Below are positions 25,099-35,115 of a DNA stretch of 42,600 nt, piece by piece. How positions within the stretch are numbered: the stretch's first letter is position 1; the number at the start of each line of letters is the position of its first letter. Position numbers and translations under genes: made by a program. The notes under the pieces were generated by a model. That model was not told the DNA's origin, made no database searches, and worked only from the letters and a program-made list of their open reading frames with translations. The stretch is from Desulfobacteraceae bacterium (GTDB lineage: Bacteria > Desulfobacterota > Desulfobacteria > Desulfobacterales > Desulfosalsimonadaceae). The stretch covers positions 1-42,600 of the forward strand of contig JAABSH010000031.1 of assembly GCA_011390465.1 (NCBI GenBank), read 5' to 3'.

Positions 25099-26534
25099 CA
25101 GACATGAAACGTGTGATTGAGCAGGTTAGCCGGGATAAAGGCATTGAATTCAACGTTCTGGTGAAGGCTTTGGAAGAAGCACTGCGCTCAGCCGCAAAAA
25201 AGAAATTCGGCAACAAAATCGACATTGAAATTCAGTACAATGAAGAAAACGGCGAGCTCGAGGTATTCCAGTTCAAAGAAGTGGTGGAAGAAGTGACAGA
25301 GCCGGAATTTCAGATCAGCATGGCAGAAGGCCGCCAGCTGGATCCTGAGTGTGAAATCGGTGACAGTCTCGGCACCAAGATGGACACCACCACCTTCGGC
25401 AGAATCGCGGCCCAGTCCGCCAAGCAGGTCATTATTCAAAAGCTGAAAGTGGCGGAACGTAACGCGGTATATAACAGTTTTATTGACCGCCAGGGTGAAA
25501 TCATCAACGGCATTGTTCAGCGCACCACACGAAATGAAATCATCGTCAACCTGGGACAGGCCGAAGCCGTGCTGCCGAAACGGGAGCAGATACCCGGAGA
25601 AAGTTACCGCCGGGGAGACCGGATACGGGCCTATATCGTCAAAGTGCTGGAGGAAAGCCGGGGACCGCAAGTGGTACTTTCCAGAACCCATCCCGGATTT
25701 CTGATCAACCTTTTTAAAACAGAAGTTCCGGAAATCAATGAAGGGGTTGTCAATATCATGGGCGCGGCCCGGGAAGCCGGCAGCCGCGGGAAAATAGCGG
25801 TAAGTTCCAATGATTCGGACATTGATCCCATTGGCGCCTGCGTCGGCATCAAGGGAAACCGGGTACAAAGTGTGGTCCAGGAGCTCAAAGGCGAAAAAAT
25901 CGATATTATTCCCTGGCACATGGACCCGGCCAAATTTGTGTGCAATGCCTTGGCGCCGGCGGAAGTTTCCCGGGTGATTATTGATGAAGTCAATCACAGC
26001 ATGGAAGTGGTCGTGCCGGATGACTCCCAGTCCATTGCCATCGGCCGCGGCGGCCAGAATGTCCGGCTGGCATCCCGGCTGTCGGGATGGAACCTTGACG
26101 TAAAAAGCCTAACCGATTATGAAAACAGCATCCAGATGGGCATGGACTCATTGATGGCCCTGCCGTCAATGACCAAAACCCTGGCGGACATGCTGTTTAA
26201 AGAAGGATTCTTTTCCGTGGAGGATCTGGTGAAAGTGTCAGCGGAAGAACTTGCGGACGTGGCCGGCATTTCAGATACGGATGCCGCGGAACTGATTGAT
26301 CAGGCCAATCAGGCTGTTGCCGCTGAACCAGACGAAGCAGACAATGACGCGGACGCAGATTCTGACCCACTGCCGGATGCGGCAGCAGAAATCCCGGCGG
26401 ATGAAAATCCGGCGGCCGCCGACGTACCCGATACAGCAGACGATACAGATGATACAGACGATATAAATGATGCAGATGATATAAATGATGCAGATGATGC
26501 AGATACTCCGGAAAAAATTGACAATCTTGAATAA
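25089..26534 (+). CDS. nusA: Transcription termination/antitermination factor NusA
   Basis: NusA binds RNA polymerase and nascent RNA, promoting pausing, termination or antitermination. The 481-residue protein has the N-terminal polymerase-binding domain (1-125), an S1 domain (about 135-200, GEIINGIVQRTTRNEIIVNLG), and two KH domains (about 230-345, with GACVGIKGNRVQ and AIGRGGQNVRLAS). A short helix-hairpin segment follows (GFFSVEDLVKV). The final 60 residues are a low-complexity acidic tail of Asp, Ala and Asn built from near-repeats of GAT/GAC codons. It overlaps rimP and is followed directly by infB, without the ylxR gene often found between them. Confidence 0.97.
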   Translation: MLITDMKRVIEQVSRDKGIEFNVLVKALEEALRSAAKKKFGNKIDIEIQYNEENGELEVFQFKEVVEEVTEPEFQISMAEGRQLDPECEIGDSLGTKMDTTTFGRIAAQSAKQVIIQKLKVAERNAVYNSFIDRQGEIINGIVQRTTRNEIIVNLGQAEAVLPKREQIPGESYRRGDRIRAYIVKVLEESRGPQVVLSRTHPGFLINLFKTEVPEINEGVVNIMGAAREAGSRGKIAVSSNDSDIDPIGACVGIKGNRVQSVVQELKGEKIDIIPWHMDPAKFVCNALAPAEVSRVIIDEVNHSMEVVVPDDSQSIAIGRGGQNVRLASRLSGWNLDVKSLTDYENSIQMGMDSLMALPSMTKTLADMLFKEGFFSVEDLVKVSAEELADVAGISDTDAAELIDQANQAVAAEPDEADNDADADSDPLPDAAAEIPADENPAAADVPDTADDTDDTDDINDADDINDADDADTPEKIDNLE

Positions 26535-26623
26535 TACCGAATAACTGAGAATATCCCGGTTTTTTGGTAATAACGTACAGCAAGACAACAATCCCGGTTT
26601 CAGATGGATAACGAGGGGGATGG

Positions 26624-29566
26624 ATGGCAAAACTCAGAGTATATGAACTGGCCAGAGAGCTCAATCTGGAGAACAAGGCACTCCTGGAAAAAATGGAGAC
26701 AATGGGAATAGAAGTGAAAAGTCATATGTCATCTCTGGACGAATCCGTTGTCGCGACCGTCAAACAGGAACTTTTCGGGACCAAGCCCCCGGAAGAAATT
26801 GTGGAAGACAAACGGATCAAACCCGATGTTATCCGCCGGCGCCGCAAACGCGTTGCACCCGTGCCGGAACCTGAAGCCGAAGCCGAAGCTGAAACCAAAG
26901 CCGAAGAAGAAACAACGGCAGAAGCGACACCGCCGGACAAAACAGCGGCGAAAAAAACCGCAGCAGAAACACCTGTTGCTGCGGAACCAGCGGAACCGGA
27001 AAAAGCCACAGAACCGGCACCCGCGGAAAAAACGGAAGAACCAGAGGCAGAAGCACCCCCGGAAAAACCGGCAGCCGACGAAACCCAAAAAGCCGCTGAA
27101 CTTTTAAAACCCTCTGAAGCCGCTGCTCCGCCGGAACCTTCGGAAAAAGCAGAAAAAACACCGACACCGCCAGAGACAACGCCAGAGATACCGCCGGAGA
27201 CAACGCCGGAGACACAGACTGAAGCGGGTGAACCCCCTGCAGCAAAAACCGCCGCAGACACGGAAACAAAAACCCCAATAGAAGCAGATCAATCTGAAAT
27301 ACCGGAAAAAACGGAAGCAGCGGCAGAATCCGGGAAGAAAGCTGAAAAACCCTCAGCAGCCAAACCGGCGGCCAGGCGCAAAGTTAAAAAAAGCACTCCG
27401 GCCAAAATCATCAGCATGCCCGAAAAACCGGTCGTCCCTGAGAGAAAAACGGAGAAAAAAGACTCCCCGGCCGAAACAGACACAAAAGAAAAGAAAAAGT
27501 TTCCAAAAGGCGCCAGGAAAAAACCGGCCCAGCCGGAACAGATGGCACCGAAAATCCCTGATACCGCCGTGGAACCGGTTGACAAATCCGTCGGAAAAAA
27601 GAAAGGCCGGAAAAAAGACCGGGCGGAAGAGGATTTTGAGGAACTGAAACGCGCCAAAAAACTGAAAGCACCGGCTAAACGAAAAGAAGTGGTGGAAGGT
27701 GCGGCCCTTTACGACAAAAGTTTTGGCCGGTCCCGGAAAGGCCGGAAAAAATTCAAGGCGGCCCAGACCGCCGCAGGGCAGAAAACCCAGATTACCACCC
27801 CAAAAGCCATTAAACGGAGGATTAAAATCGACGACACCATTGTTCTCTCGGATCTGGCCAAACGCATGGGCATCAAAGCCAATGAACTGATTGCCAAACT
27901 TATGGGCATGGGCATGATGGTCACGGTGAACCAGACCATTGATTACGATACCGCCGTCCTGGTGGCCACGGAATTTGGATTTGAGCTTGAAAAAGCCACT
28001 TTTGAGGAAGACAGCGTTATCATTACTGCAGAGGACTCACCGGAGCAGCTGAGCCAGCGGCCGCCGGTCGTCACCATCATGGGCCATGTGGACCACGGCA
28101 AAACATCCCTGCTGGACGTTATCCGCCGGTCTAAAATTACAGACCAGGAAGCCGGCGGCATTACCCAGCATATCGGCGCCTACCATGTAAAACATGAAAC
28201 CGGGGACCTTGTCTTTCTGGATACCCCCGGCCATGAAGCGTTTACCGCCATGCGCTCCAGAGGGGCCCATGTGACGGATATCGTGGTACTGGTAGTGGCC
28301 GCGGATGACGGGGTCATGCCCCAGACCATTGAAGCCATTGACCATGCAAAGGCCGCGGGCGTGCCGATTATTGTGGCGGTCAACAAAATCGACAAGCCGG
28401 ATGCCGAACCCGACCGTATCAAACGGGAACTGGCGGAAAAAAATCTGGTGCCCGAAGACTGGGGCGGCGACACCATCTTTGTAAATGTGTCCGCCAAACA
28501 GGAAATCGGCATTGACGATCTTTTGGAAATGATCCTGCTGCAGTCTGAAGTGCTTGAATTAAAAGCCAACCCGAACAAACTGGCCGCCGGCCACATTATT
28601 GAATCCCGGCTGGACACCGGCCGGGGCGCAGTGGCCACGGTACTGGTCAAAGAAGGCACCCTGCATGTGGGCGACCCTGTGGTCTGCGGCATGTATTACG
28701 GGAAAATCCGTATCATGTACGATGACATGGGCATTCAGATCAAGGAAGCCGGACCGTCCATTCCCGTGGAAATCGTGGGCCTTTCCGGGGTGCCGGATGC
28801 CGGCAATGAACTGAACGTGCTGGCTGCGGAAAAAGATGCCAAACAGGTCAGCGAACACCGGATGCAGAAACAACGGGCCAAGGAACTGGCCCGCACCAGC
28901 CGGATGAGCCTGGACAAACTCTATGAAAAGCTCATGGAAGGCGAGGTCAAAGACTTAAATCTCATTATCAAGGCCGATGTCCAGGGGTCTATCGAGGCCC
29001 TCAAGGACTCCCTGACCAAGCTCTCCATTGATGAGGTGAAAATCAGCGTGATCCATTCCGCCGTCGGGCCGATCCGGGAATCGGACATCTCGCTTGCCGC
29101 GGTTTCCAATGCCATTATTCTGGGATTCAATGTCCGGCCCACAGCAAAAGTGGCAGGGATTGCGGAAGAGGAAAATGTGGATATCCGGTATTATGACATT
29201 ATCTATAATGCCATCAAGGATATCAAAGACGCCATGGTGGGCATGATGGACGCCAAGTTTGAAGAAAAAGTACTGGGCGCGGCCGAAGTCCGTGAGACCT
29301 TCCACGTTCCCAGCATCGGCACCATTGCCGGAAGTTATGTCACCAGCGGCAAAATCCAGCGAGGGGCGCAGGTCCGGGTGATCCGGGACGGCATTGTCAC
29401 CTATGATGGAAAAATCGCCACCCTGCGACGGTTCAAGGATGATGTGAAAGAAGTGGGCGTGAATTATGAATGCGGCATTCACATTGAAAAATTCAATGAC
29501 ATCAAAGTCGGAGACGTTCTTGAATGCTACTATCTGGAAGAGGTGCAACCGGTAATGCCGGTGTGA
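26624..29566 (+). CDS. infB: Translation initiation factor IF-2
   Basis: IF-2 is the GTPase that brings initiator tRNA to the 30S subunit. The 980-residue protein has an N-terminal IF2_N domain (1-55), then a long low-complexity linker (about 75-390) rich in Glu, Ala, Pro, Thr and Lys, a second IF2_N domain (about 400-450) and the G domain starting with GHVDHGKTS at 487, with DTPGHEAF and NKID motifs. Domains II, III and the C-terminal tRNA-binding domain complete the standard order. The linker is probably disordered and not conserved. The stop codon is followed at once by a heptamer repeat array. Confidence 0.98.
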   Translation: MAKLRVYELARELNLENKALLEKMETMGIEVKSHMSSLDESVVATVKQELFGTKPPEEIVEDKRIKPDVIRRRRKRVAPVPEPEAEAEAETKAEEETTAEATPPDKTAAKKTAAETPVAAEPAEPEKATEPAPAEKTEEPEAEAPPEKPAADETQKAAELLKPSEAAAPPEPSEKAEKTPTPPETTPEIPPETTPETQTEAGEPPAAKTAADTETKTPIEADQSEIPEKTEAAAESGKKAEKPSAAKPAARRKVKKSTPAKIISMPEKPVVPERKTEKKDSPAETDTKEKKKFPKGARKKPAQPEQMAPKIPDTAVEPVDKSVGKKKGRKKDRAEEDFEELKRAKKLKAPAKRKEVVEGAALYDKSFGRSRKGRKKFKAAQTAAGQKTQITTPKAIKRRIKIDDTIVLSDLAKRMGIKANELIAKLMGMGMMVTVNQTIDYDTAVLVATEFGFELEKATFEEDSVIITAEDSPEQLSQRPPVVTIMGHVDHGKTSLLDVIRRSKITDQEAGGITQHIGAYHVKHETGDLVFLDTPGHEAFTAMRSRGAHVTDIVVLVVAADDGVMPQTIEAIDHAKAAGVPIIVAVNKIDKPDAEPDRIKRELAEKNLVPEDWGGDTIFVNVSAKQEIGIDDLLEMILLQSEVLELKANPNKLAAGHIIESRLDTGRGAVATVLVKEGTLHVGDPVVCGMYYGKIRIMYDDMGIQIKEAGPSIPVEIVGLSGVPDAGNELNVLAAEKDAKQVSEHRMQKQRAKELARTSRMSLDKLYEKLMEGEVKDLNLIIKADVQGSIEALKDSLTKLSIDEVKISVIHSAVGPIRESDISLAAVSNAIILGFNVRPTAKVAGIAEEENVDIRYYDIIYNAIKDIKDAMVGMMDAKFEEKVLGAAEVRETFHVPSIGTIAGSYVTSGKIQRGAQVRVIRDGIVTYDGKIATLRRFKDDVKEVGVNYECGIHIEKFNDIKVGDVLECYYLEEVQPVMPV

Positions 29567-29629
29567 GGTAGAAGGTAGAAGGTAGAAGGTAGAAGGTGGA
29601 AGGTAGAAGATGGAAGGTGGAAGGCGCAA
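29567..29629 (+). repeat. Heptanucleotide tandem array 4 (GGTAGAA)
   Basis: Nine 7-base units follow the infB stop codon (TGA, 29564-29566) without a gap: four perfect GGTAGAA, then GGTGGAA, GGTAGAA, GATGGAA, GGTGGAA and GGCGCAA, ending at 29629. In the shifted register the unit is AAGGTAG or AAGGTGG, matching the AAGGTNN register of arrays 1 and 2. The ylxP start lies 22 bases further on. Confidence 0.9.
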
Positions 29630-29651
29630 GCATAGAGAGTGAGAAAGCACG

Positions 29652-29939
29652 ATGGTCATTGGCATGGGCAAAATTACATTCCGGCTGGGATTCTGCCATT
29701 CCCTGAAGGAGAAGCGGAAAGTGGTCAAATCCATCGTCCGGCGGGCGCAAAACACCTTTAATGTATCCATGGCAGAAGTGGGCGCCAATGATATGCATCA
29801 GCAGGCGGAAATCGGTTTTGCCATGGCCGGCAATGACCGCCGGAAAATAAATGCCAATATCGATAAAATGCTCGAATTTATAGAAAACCTGCAATTAGCC
29901 GACATTATTGACACAGATATGGAGATAATGACGATATGA
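29652..29939 (+). CDS. YlxP/DUF503 family protein
   Basis: A 95-residue protein of the DUF503 (YlxP) family, found between infB and rbfA in many bacteria. The characteristic LKEKRKVVKSIVRRAQNTFNVSMAEVG stretch is present in the N-terminal half. The fold is ferredoxin-like; some relatives are linked to ribosome biogenesis but the molecular role is not settled. It overlaps rbfA by four bases (ATGA), so translation is coupled. A heptamer repeat array lies directly upstream, between infB and this gene. Confidence 0.92.
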   Translation: MVIGMGKITFRLGFCHSLKEKRKVVKSIVRRAQNTFNVSMAEVGANDMHQQAEIGFAMAGNDRRKINANIDKMLEFIENLQLADIIDTDMEIMTI

Positions 29940-30316
29940 ACACAAAACCTTTTGCCCGGGCCGACCGGGTGGGCGGATTAATCCACGAAGCCCTTTCCCT
30001 GTTGCTGCAAAAATCCGTCAGCGATCCCCGCCTGGCGTCAGTAAGTCTGACCGGCGTTAAAATGTCACCTGATCTGAAACTGGCAAAAATTTATTTTGTC
30101 ATCTCTGAAGAAGTGACGTCCAAAGACGCCGCATTTGCGGGGTTTAAAAAAGCAAAAGGATTTATTAAATATAATCTTGCACAATCGCTTGATTTGCGAT
30201 ATATGCCTGATCTTCAATTTTATTATGACGATTCAATCGATTACGGATTCCACATGGATTCTGTTTTAAATAAACTGAAAAATGAGTATCGAACAAATAA
30301 TCAACCACCTGAATAA
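29936..30316 (+). CDS. rbfA: 30S ribosome-binding factor RbfA
   Basis: RbfA binds immature 30S subunits and helps process the 16S rRNA 5' end. The 126-residue protein has the KH-type fold signatures of the family: RVGGLIHEALSLLLQKSVSDPRL near the N-terminus, then TGVKMSPDLKLAKIYF and LRYMPDLQFYYDDSIDYG. It starts in the ATGA overlap with ylxP and its 3' end overlaps nrnA by 35 bases, an unusually long overlap that suggests tight coupling. Length is normal for the family. Confidence 0.96.
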   Translation: MNTKPFARADRVGGLIHEALSLLLQKSVSDPRLASVSLTGVKMSPDLKLAKIYFVISEEVTSKDAAFAGFKKAKGFIKYNLAQSLDLRYMPDLQFYYDDSIDYGFHMDSVLNKLKNEYRTNNQPPE

Positions 30317-31259
30317 GAGTAAGCGTATTCTGCTGGCATCCCATCTTCATCCGGACGGGGACGCCATCGGATCTTTGATCAGTTTGGGACTGGCCCTGCA
30401 GAAACTGAAAAAAAAAGTCACCTTATTCAATGAAAGCCCGATACCAGCGGTTTACCAGTTTCTGCCGTCCCTGCACCTGATAAACCAGAGCGTGAAGGAT
30501 ATTACGGAATTTGATACGGCCGTGATTCTGGATTGTTCCGACCTTCACCGCATCGGCGACATGGCCAGCCAGGTATCTAAAATACCCGTCCTTATCAACA
30601 TCGATCACCACACCACCAATACCCGGTTTGGTGATTTGCAGTATATAGATCCGGGGGCGTCTTCCACCTGTGAAATCATCTACCGGATGATTGAAGCCAT
30701 GGAAGGCGTTTCCATTGACAGAGGCATGGCCTATTCCATTTATACCGGCATTATGGCGGACACCGGTTCTTTCCGGTTTTCCAACACCACTCCGGAATCC
30801 TTTGAGATTTCGCACAAAATGGTGCTTCTGGGGGCTGATCCCCACAGAGTGGCGCATCATGTGTATGAAACCATTTCCCTGAACCGGATCAAGCTGCTGA
30901 ATATGCTTTATGATTCCATTGAGTTGTCTCACAATGGCAAAATGTCCATCATGACCCTGACCCAGAACATGCTGAAAACCACCGGCACGATGCTGGAAGA
31001 TGTCAACGGCCTGATCAACTATGCCAAGCAGATTGAAAACGTAAAACTGGCGGCCCTGCTGTATGAAAGAAGGCGCAGCCAGGTAAAAAAACAGGGCAGT
31101 CATTTTCATGTCAGCCTGCGGTCGGAAGGGACTGTCAATGTGGCGGCCATTGCCACGTCTTTCGGCGGCGGCGGCCATCAGAATGCCGCGGGATTTGACA
31201 TTCACACGACGCTGCCGGAATTAAAACGCACCATTTTTCATTTTTCAAAAAACCTTTAA
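30282..31259 (+). CDS. nrnA: DHH-family oligoribonuclease / pAp phosphatase (NrnA-like)
   Basis: A 325-residue DHH/DHHA1 phosphoesterase. NrnA-type proteins degrade short RNA oligomers and remove the 3' phosphate of pAp, the by-product of sulfate assimilation and carrier-protein turnover. Metal-binding motifs are HLHPDGDA, DCSD and the name-giving DHH in NIDHHTTN. The C-terminal DHHA1 substrate-binding motif GGGGHQNAAGF is near residue 285-300. It begins inside the end of rbfA. This position, after rbfA and before truB, is standard for bacterial nusA clusters. Confidence 0.95.
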   Translation: MSIEQIINHLNKSKRILLASHLHPDGDAIGSLISLGLALQKLKKKVTLFNESPIPAVYQFLPSLHLINQSVKDITEFDTAVILDCSDLHRIGDMASQVSKIPVLINIDHHTTNTRFGDLQYIDPGASSTCEIIYRMIEAMEGVSIDRGMAYSIYTGIMADTGSFRFSNTTPESFEISHKMVLLGADPHRVAHHVYETISLNRIKLLNMLYDSIELSHNGKMSIMTLTQNMLKTTGTMLEDVNGLINYAKQIENVKLAALLYERRRSQVKKQGSHFHVSLRSEGTVNVAAIATSFGGGGHQNAAGFDIHTTLPELKRTIFHFSKNL

Positions 31260-31296
31260 GGAAAAAAGGATTTTCGGTTCAATCTTAACAGCAGGC

Positions 31297-32220
31297 ATGA
31301 AGGATAATGATACCAGCGGTATTTTGATTGTGGACAAACCCGGGGATATGAGCTCCGCCGGCCTAGTCCGTCGGATTAAAAAGCTCTCCGGCATTACCAA
31401 AATCGGCCATACCGGTACCCTGGATCCCATGGCCACCGGCGTCATGATCTGTACCATTAATCGCGCCACCCGACTGTCCCGGTTTTTTCTGGAAAGCCCG
31501 AAAAAATATACCGCAGTTTTAAAATTAGGGATTGAAACCGATACCCAGGATGCTACCGGCAGCGTGCTGACCACCCGGCCGGTGGACAGAATTTCAGAAC
31601 AAACAGTGCGGGAAGCCGTTAAATTGTTCGAAGGCGAAATTGAACAGGTTCCGCCGGCGTATTCAGCCCTCAAGCACAAGGGGGTTCCCCTTTACAAATA
31701 TGCAAGAAACGGCGTGCCCGTGATCAAGCCGCCGAGAAAAGTACTGATATCCTATATTAAGATACTGGATATCAGCGCTTCGGAAATCCGGTTTGAAACA
31801 AAATGCAGCTCCGGCACCTATATCCGGACCCTGTGCGCGGATATCGGCGAAAAGTTGGGATGCGGGGGCCATATGAAATCGCTCCGGCGAACCGCCTGCG
31901 GGGGATTTGACATAACCGATGCCATGGCCCTGAAAGACATAGAGGCCTGCGGTTCTCTGGCAGACATCACAACCCTGGTTTCCATGTCTGATGCGCTTTC
32001 TTTTATGCCGGCGCAGGTGGCCGGAGACCAGTTAACGGAAAAAATAAAACACGGAAAACCCGTTACATTTACAGAAATCACAAAGAATCAAACAGATACT
32101 GCCGGTAACGGCAGGCGGTTTGTCAAAATAACCGACGCCCGAAATCAGCTGCTGGCGGTAGTCTGTCCGGATGAAGCCGGGGACCGGTATAATTATTGTT
32201 GTGTTTTTTACAATCCATAA
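31297..32220 (+). CDS. truB: tRNA pseudouridine(55) synthase TruB
   Basis: TruB converts U55 in the T loop of nearly all tRNAs to pseudouridine. The 307-residue protein has the N-terminal signature GILIVDKPGDMSS and the catalytic motif GHTGTLDPMATGV with catalytic Asp43. Further family motifs are KKYTAVLKLGIETDTQDATG and SSGTYIRTLCADIGEKLGCG. The C-terminal extension includes a PUA-like segment. It starts 37 bases after nrnA and is followed by rpsO, the usual order. The ribosome site is weak. Confidence 0.97.
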   Translation: MKDNDTSGILIVDKPGDMSSAGLVRRIKKLSGITKIGHTGTLDPMATGVMICTINRATRLSRFFLESPKKYTAVLKLGIETDTQDATGSVLTTRPVDRISEQTVREAVKLFEGEIEQVPPAYSALKHKGVPLYKYARNGVPVIKPPRKVLISYIKILDISASEIRFETKCSSGTYIRTLCADIGEKLGCGGHMKSLRRTACGGFDITDAMALKDIEACGSLADITTLVSMSDALSFMPAQVAGDQLTEKIKHGKPVTFTEITKNQTDTAGNGRRFVKITDARNQLLAVVCPDEAGDRYNYCCVFYNP

Positions 32221-32283
32221 TATGATAGTAACCCTATTTACCCAAAAAAATAAGCGAAAAATAGCCATTTGGAGGAGGAACAA

Positions 32284-32553
32284 GTGAATATCCCGGAACA
32301 GAAAAAAGTCGAAACCATCAACCGGTTCAAGCTTCACGAAACAGACACCGGATCTCCGGAAGTACAGATCGCCCTTTTAACCGACCGGATTTCCCATTTG
32401 ACCGAACACTTAAAAATTCACAAAAAAGATCACCATTCCCGCAGAGGACTGCTGATCATGGTCGGCAAGCGCCGCCGGCTGCTCAATTATGTAAAAAACA
32501 AAGACGTTTACCGCTATCGGTCCGTCATCAAAGATCTCGGACTGCGGCGCTAA
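32284..32553 (+). CDS. rpsO: 30S ribosomal protein S15
   Basis: S15 is a primary 16S rRNA-binding protein of the small-subunit platform. Starting at the GTG at 32284, with GGAGGAGG just upstream, gives 89 residues, the universal bacterial S15 length. The family stretch [22 protein letters not shown] is followed by [16 protein letters not shown] and the C-terminal [11 protein letters not shown]. An in-frame TTG 15 bases upstream lies within the Shine-Dalgarno region and is not the start. It precedes pnp as in most bacteria. Confidence 0.98.
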   Translation: MNIPEQKKVETINRFKLHETDTGSPEVQIALLTDRISHLTEHLKIHKKDHHSRRGLLIMVGKRRRLLNYVKNKDVYRYRSVIKDLGLRR

Positions 32554-32699
32554 TTACAAACCGTTCCCTTGAAAAGATGTGTTTCTGAACTGTATGCAGC
32601 ATATCGGCGTTTAAGGGTCATCTATATCCCCATACAGGCGGCTTTGGAATTCTGCGCTTTTGAACGTCAGCTTGTTTGTTATCAGGAGATTAATAAAAA

Positions 32700-34802
32700 A
32701 TGGAACTTTCTTTCAGTACAGAAATCGGGGGAGAAACACTCAGCCTTCAAACCGGAAAAGTAGCGCGTCAGGCCTCAGGGTCCGTTGTGGTTCAATATGG
32801 TGAAACCATTGTGCTGGTCACGGTGGTATCCGCCAAAGAAGAACGGCCGGATGTGGATTTTCTGCCCCTTACGGTTGAATACCAGGAAAAAATTTATGCT
32901 GCCGGGCGCATTCCCGGAAACTATTTTCGCCGGGAGATCGGCCGGCCCAGCGACAAAGAAACCCTCACGGCCCGGCTCACGGACCGGCCCATCCGGCCGC
33001 TGTTTCCCAAAGGGTATGGATTTGAAACCCAGGTCATTGCAACCGTATTGTCCATGGACAAAGTCAATGACCCGGATGTTCTGGCATTAAACGGCGCGTC
33101 CGCGGCCCTGATGATTTCGGACATTCCCTTTGAAGGACCGGTGGCCTGTGTCCGCGTTGGCCGCATTGACGGCAAACTCATTGTCAATCCCACCATTGAA
33201 GAACGCAAAATTTCAGATATCAGCGTGATGGTGGCCGGTTCCAAAACCGGTATCGTGATGGTGGAAGGCGGCGGCAACATTGTCAGTGAAGCGGAAATGC
33301 TGGAAGCCATCTTTTTCGGCCATGAACAGCTTCAGCCCATTATCCGGCTTCAGGAAAAACTCGTGGACGGCGCGGGCGTTGAAAAACGAACCGTTGTTCC
33401 CAAGGAAAGTGACCCGGAATTAACGGAAAAAATTACCGCACTGGCCAGCGAAAAAATCGCCCAAACCGTCATCACACCGGGGAAAGTCGCCCGCAATAAA
33501 GCATTGTCCGAGCTCAAACGCGAGATCTTTGAAGGCCTGGGAGAAGATTACGCGGAACGGAAAAAAGAAGTCTCGGCCATTTTCCACGATCTTGAAAAAA
33601 ATATCTGCCGGGACATGATTCTCAAACAGGGCCGGCGGATTGACAACCGGGCCTTTGATCAAGTCCGGCCCATCACCTGCGAAGTTGGGATCCTGCCGCG
33701 GGTTCATGGCAGCGCCCTGTTTACCCGCGGGGAAACCCAGGTACTGGGCGTGCTGACCCTGGGCTCCGGTCCGGATGAGCAGCGGATCGAGACCTTGAAC
33801 GGCGAGGTCCACCGATCTTTTATGCTTCACTATAATTTCCCGCCCTACAGTGTCGGTGAAGCCCGACGGATGATGGGGCCGAGCCGCCGGGACGTGGGCC
33901 ACGGCACCCTGGCCCGCCGGGCCATTGAAAAAGTCCTGCCAGAAGAGGAAGATTTTGACTACACCGTCCGCATTGTCTCTGAAGTGCTGGAATCCAATGG
34001 GTCCTCCTCCATGGGCACGGTGTGCGCGTCCTCCATGGCCCTGATGGACGGCGGGGTTCCCATTAAAGCGCCGGTATCCGGTATTGCCATGGGGCTGGTT
34101 TCAGACGGCGACGCAACGGTGATCCTGTCCGACATTCTCGGCGATGAAGATCATACCGGTGATATGGATTTCAAGGTCGCCGGTACGGTTGACGGCATTA
34201 CGGCCCTGCAGATGGACATCAAAATCCGGGAACTTTCCAAAGAAATCATGGAAAAAGCCCTGGCCCAGGCCAAAAAAGGCCGGCTTCATATTTTAGAAGA
34301 AATGCAGAAAGCCATCAGCACCCACCGGGAACAGATGTCCCCCTATGCGCCCAATGTCTACAATGTTCAAATCAACCCGGAACGTATCGGCGAGGTCATC
34401 GGACCCGGCGGCAAAATGATCCGCGCCATTCAGAGTGAGACCAATACCCAGATTGAAATCAATGACAATGGGATTGTTAAAGTCGCGGCGGTGAGTAAAG
34501 AAGAAGGCGATCGGGCCGTGCAGATGATTCAGGATATCGGCATGGATCCGGAAATCGGCGCCACCTATGAAGGCAAAGTCGTCAAGATCACCGATTTCGG
34601 CGCGTTTGTTCAGATTAAACCCAAAACAGACGGTCTGGTCCATATTTCCGAACTGGCCAATTACCGCGTGAAACAGGTCAGTGATATTGTCAAGGAAGGC
34701 GATATGATCAAAGTCAAGGTGATTGACGTATCCCGGGACGGCAAAATCAAGCTGAGCCGGAAAGCCCTGCTGACGGATGAGGAAAAACCGGAAAAGAGCT
34801 AA
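32700..34802 (+). CDS. pnp: Polyribonucleotide nucleotidyltransferase (PNPase)
   Basis: PNPase degrades RNA 3' to 5' by phosphorolysis and is a core part of the mRNA decay machinery. The 700-residue protein has two RNase PH domains (about 1-220 and 310-535) joined by a helical domain, then a KH domain ([13 protein letters not shown], about 550-610) and an S1 domain ([15 protein letters not shown], about 620-690). The catalytic-domain motif [13 protein letters not shown] and the phosphate-binding region [19 protein letters not shown] are intact. A 146-base leader separates it from rpsO; CTGTATG at 32590 can pair with CATACAG at 32631, so a small hairpin is possible. Confidence 0.98.
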   Translation: MELSFSTEIGGETLSLQTGKVARQASGSVVVQYGETIVLVTVVSAKEERPDVDFLPLTVEYQEKIYAAGRIPGNYFRREIGRPSDKETLTARLTDRPIRPLFPKGYGFETQVIATVLSMDKVNDPDVLALNGASAALMISDIPFEGPVACVRVGRIDGKLIVNPTIEERKISDISVMVAGSKTGIVMVEGGGNIVSEAEMLEAIFFGHEQLQPIIRLQEKLVDGAGVEKRTVVPKESDPELTEKITALASEKIAQTVITPGKVARNKALSELKREIFEGLGEDYAERKKEVSAIFHDLEKNICRDMILKQGRRIDNRAFDQVRPITCEVGILPRVHGSALFTRGETQVLGVLTLGSGPDEQRIETLNGEVHRSFMLHYNFPPYSVGEARRMMGPSRRDVGHGTLARRAIEKVLPEEEDFDYTVRIVSEVLESNGSSSMGTVCASSMALMDGGVPIKAPVSGIAMGLVSDGDATVILSDILGDEDHTGDMDFKVAGTVDGITALQMDIKIRELSKEIMEKALAQAKKGRLHILEEMQKAISTHREQMSPYAPNVYNVQINPERIGEVIGPGGKMIRAIQSETNTQIEINDNGIVKVAAVSKEEGDRAVQMIQDIGMDPEIGATYEGKVVKITDFGAFVQIKPKTDGLVHISELANYRVKQVSDIVKEGDMIKVKVIDVSRDGKIKLSRKALLTDEEKPEKS

Positions 34803-35115
34803 GGGACCGGGAAAAGATTAAAAATAGGCTAAAGACTGAAGGCTGAAGGGAAGGCATAAAAAACCAACGCCTTTGGTGCTTCAGCCGAATCCGGATAAAC
34901 CGGAAAAGGTAAAAGTGTGCTAAAGTATGAAGTGAGCTAAAGTTATGGTTAATGCCTTCGGCATTGTCAATTTTACATTAAAAATGATCGCGCGTTTCGC
35001 GCAGTCCATAACTTTAGATCACTTTATGCACTTCACACTTTTTGCGTTTTCAAAAAATTTTGCCAAAAAACACAAAATTCAGTTTCTCTAACCCAAAAAC
35101 CTCCATCGACCTTCC
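34803..35115. other. Repeat-rich intergenic region between pnp and dut
   Basis: This 313-base stretch has no credible gene. After the pnp stop comes a degenerate purine-rich heptamer tract (GACTGAAGGCTGAAGGG near 34834), then a small ACCAA/TTGGT hairpin near 34863 that would act as a terminator only for minus-strand transcription. A 132-base nested inverted repeat fills most of the rest. The final 70 bases before dut carry no clear signal. Confidence 0.6.
34911..35042. repeat. 132-bp nested inverted-repeat element
   Basis: Outer arms 34911-34919 (AAAAGTGTG) and 35034-35042 (CACACTTTT) are perfectly complementary. Inner arms 34937-34948 (CTAAAGTTATGG) and 35006-35017 (CCATAACTTTAG) also match perfectly, with an imperfect stretch between them. 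Two perfect hairpins lie in the centre: AATGCC-TTC-GGCATT (34951-34965) and GCGCG-TTT-CGCGC (34990-35002). The arms contain loose seven-base periodicity (AAAGTNN). The plan resembles that of the element at 28-84. It has no open frame, so it is not an insertion sequence; a MITE-like or structured repeat is possible. Confidence 0.8.

Noticed and set aside
32569-32763. 64-codon frame between rpsO and pnp
   Set aside because: It overlaps the pnp start, lacks a good ribosome site and shows no protein signature.
34863-34885. Terminator after pnp
   Set aside because: The ACCAA/TTGGT hairpin has its T-run only on the minus strand, where no gene ends.
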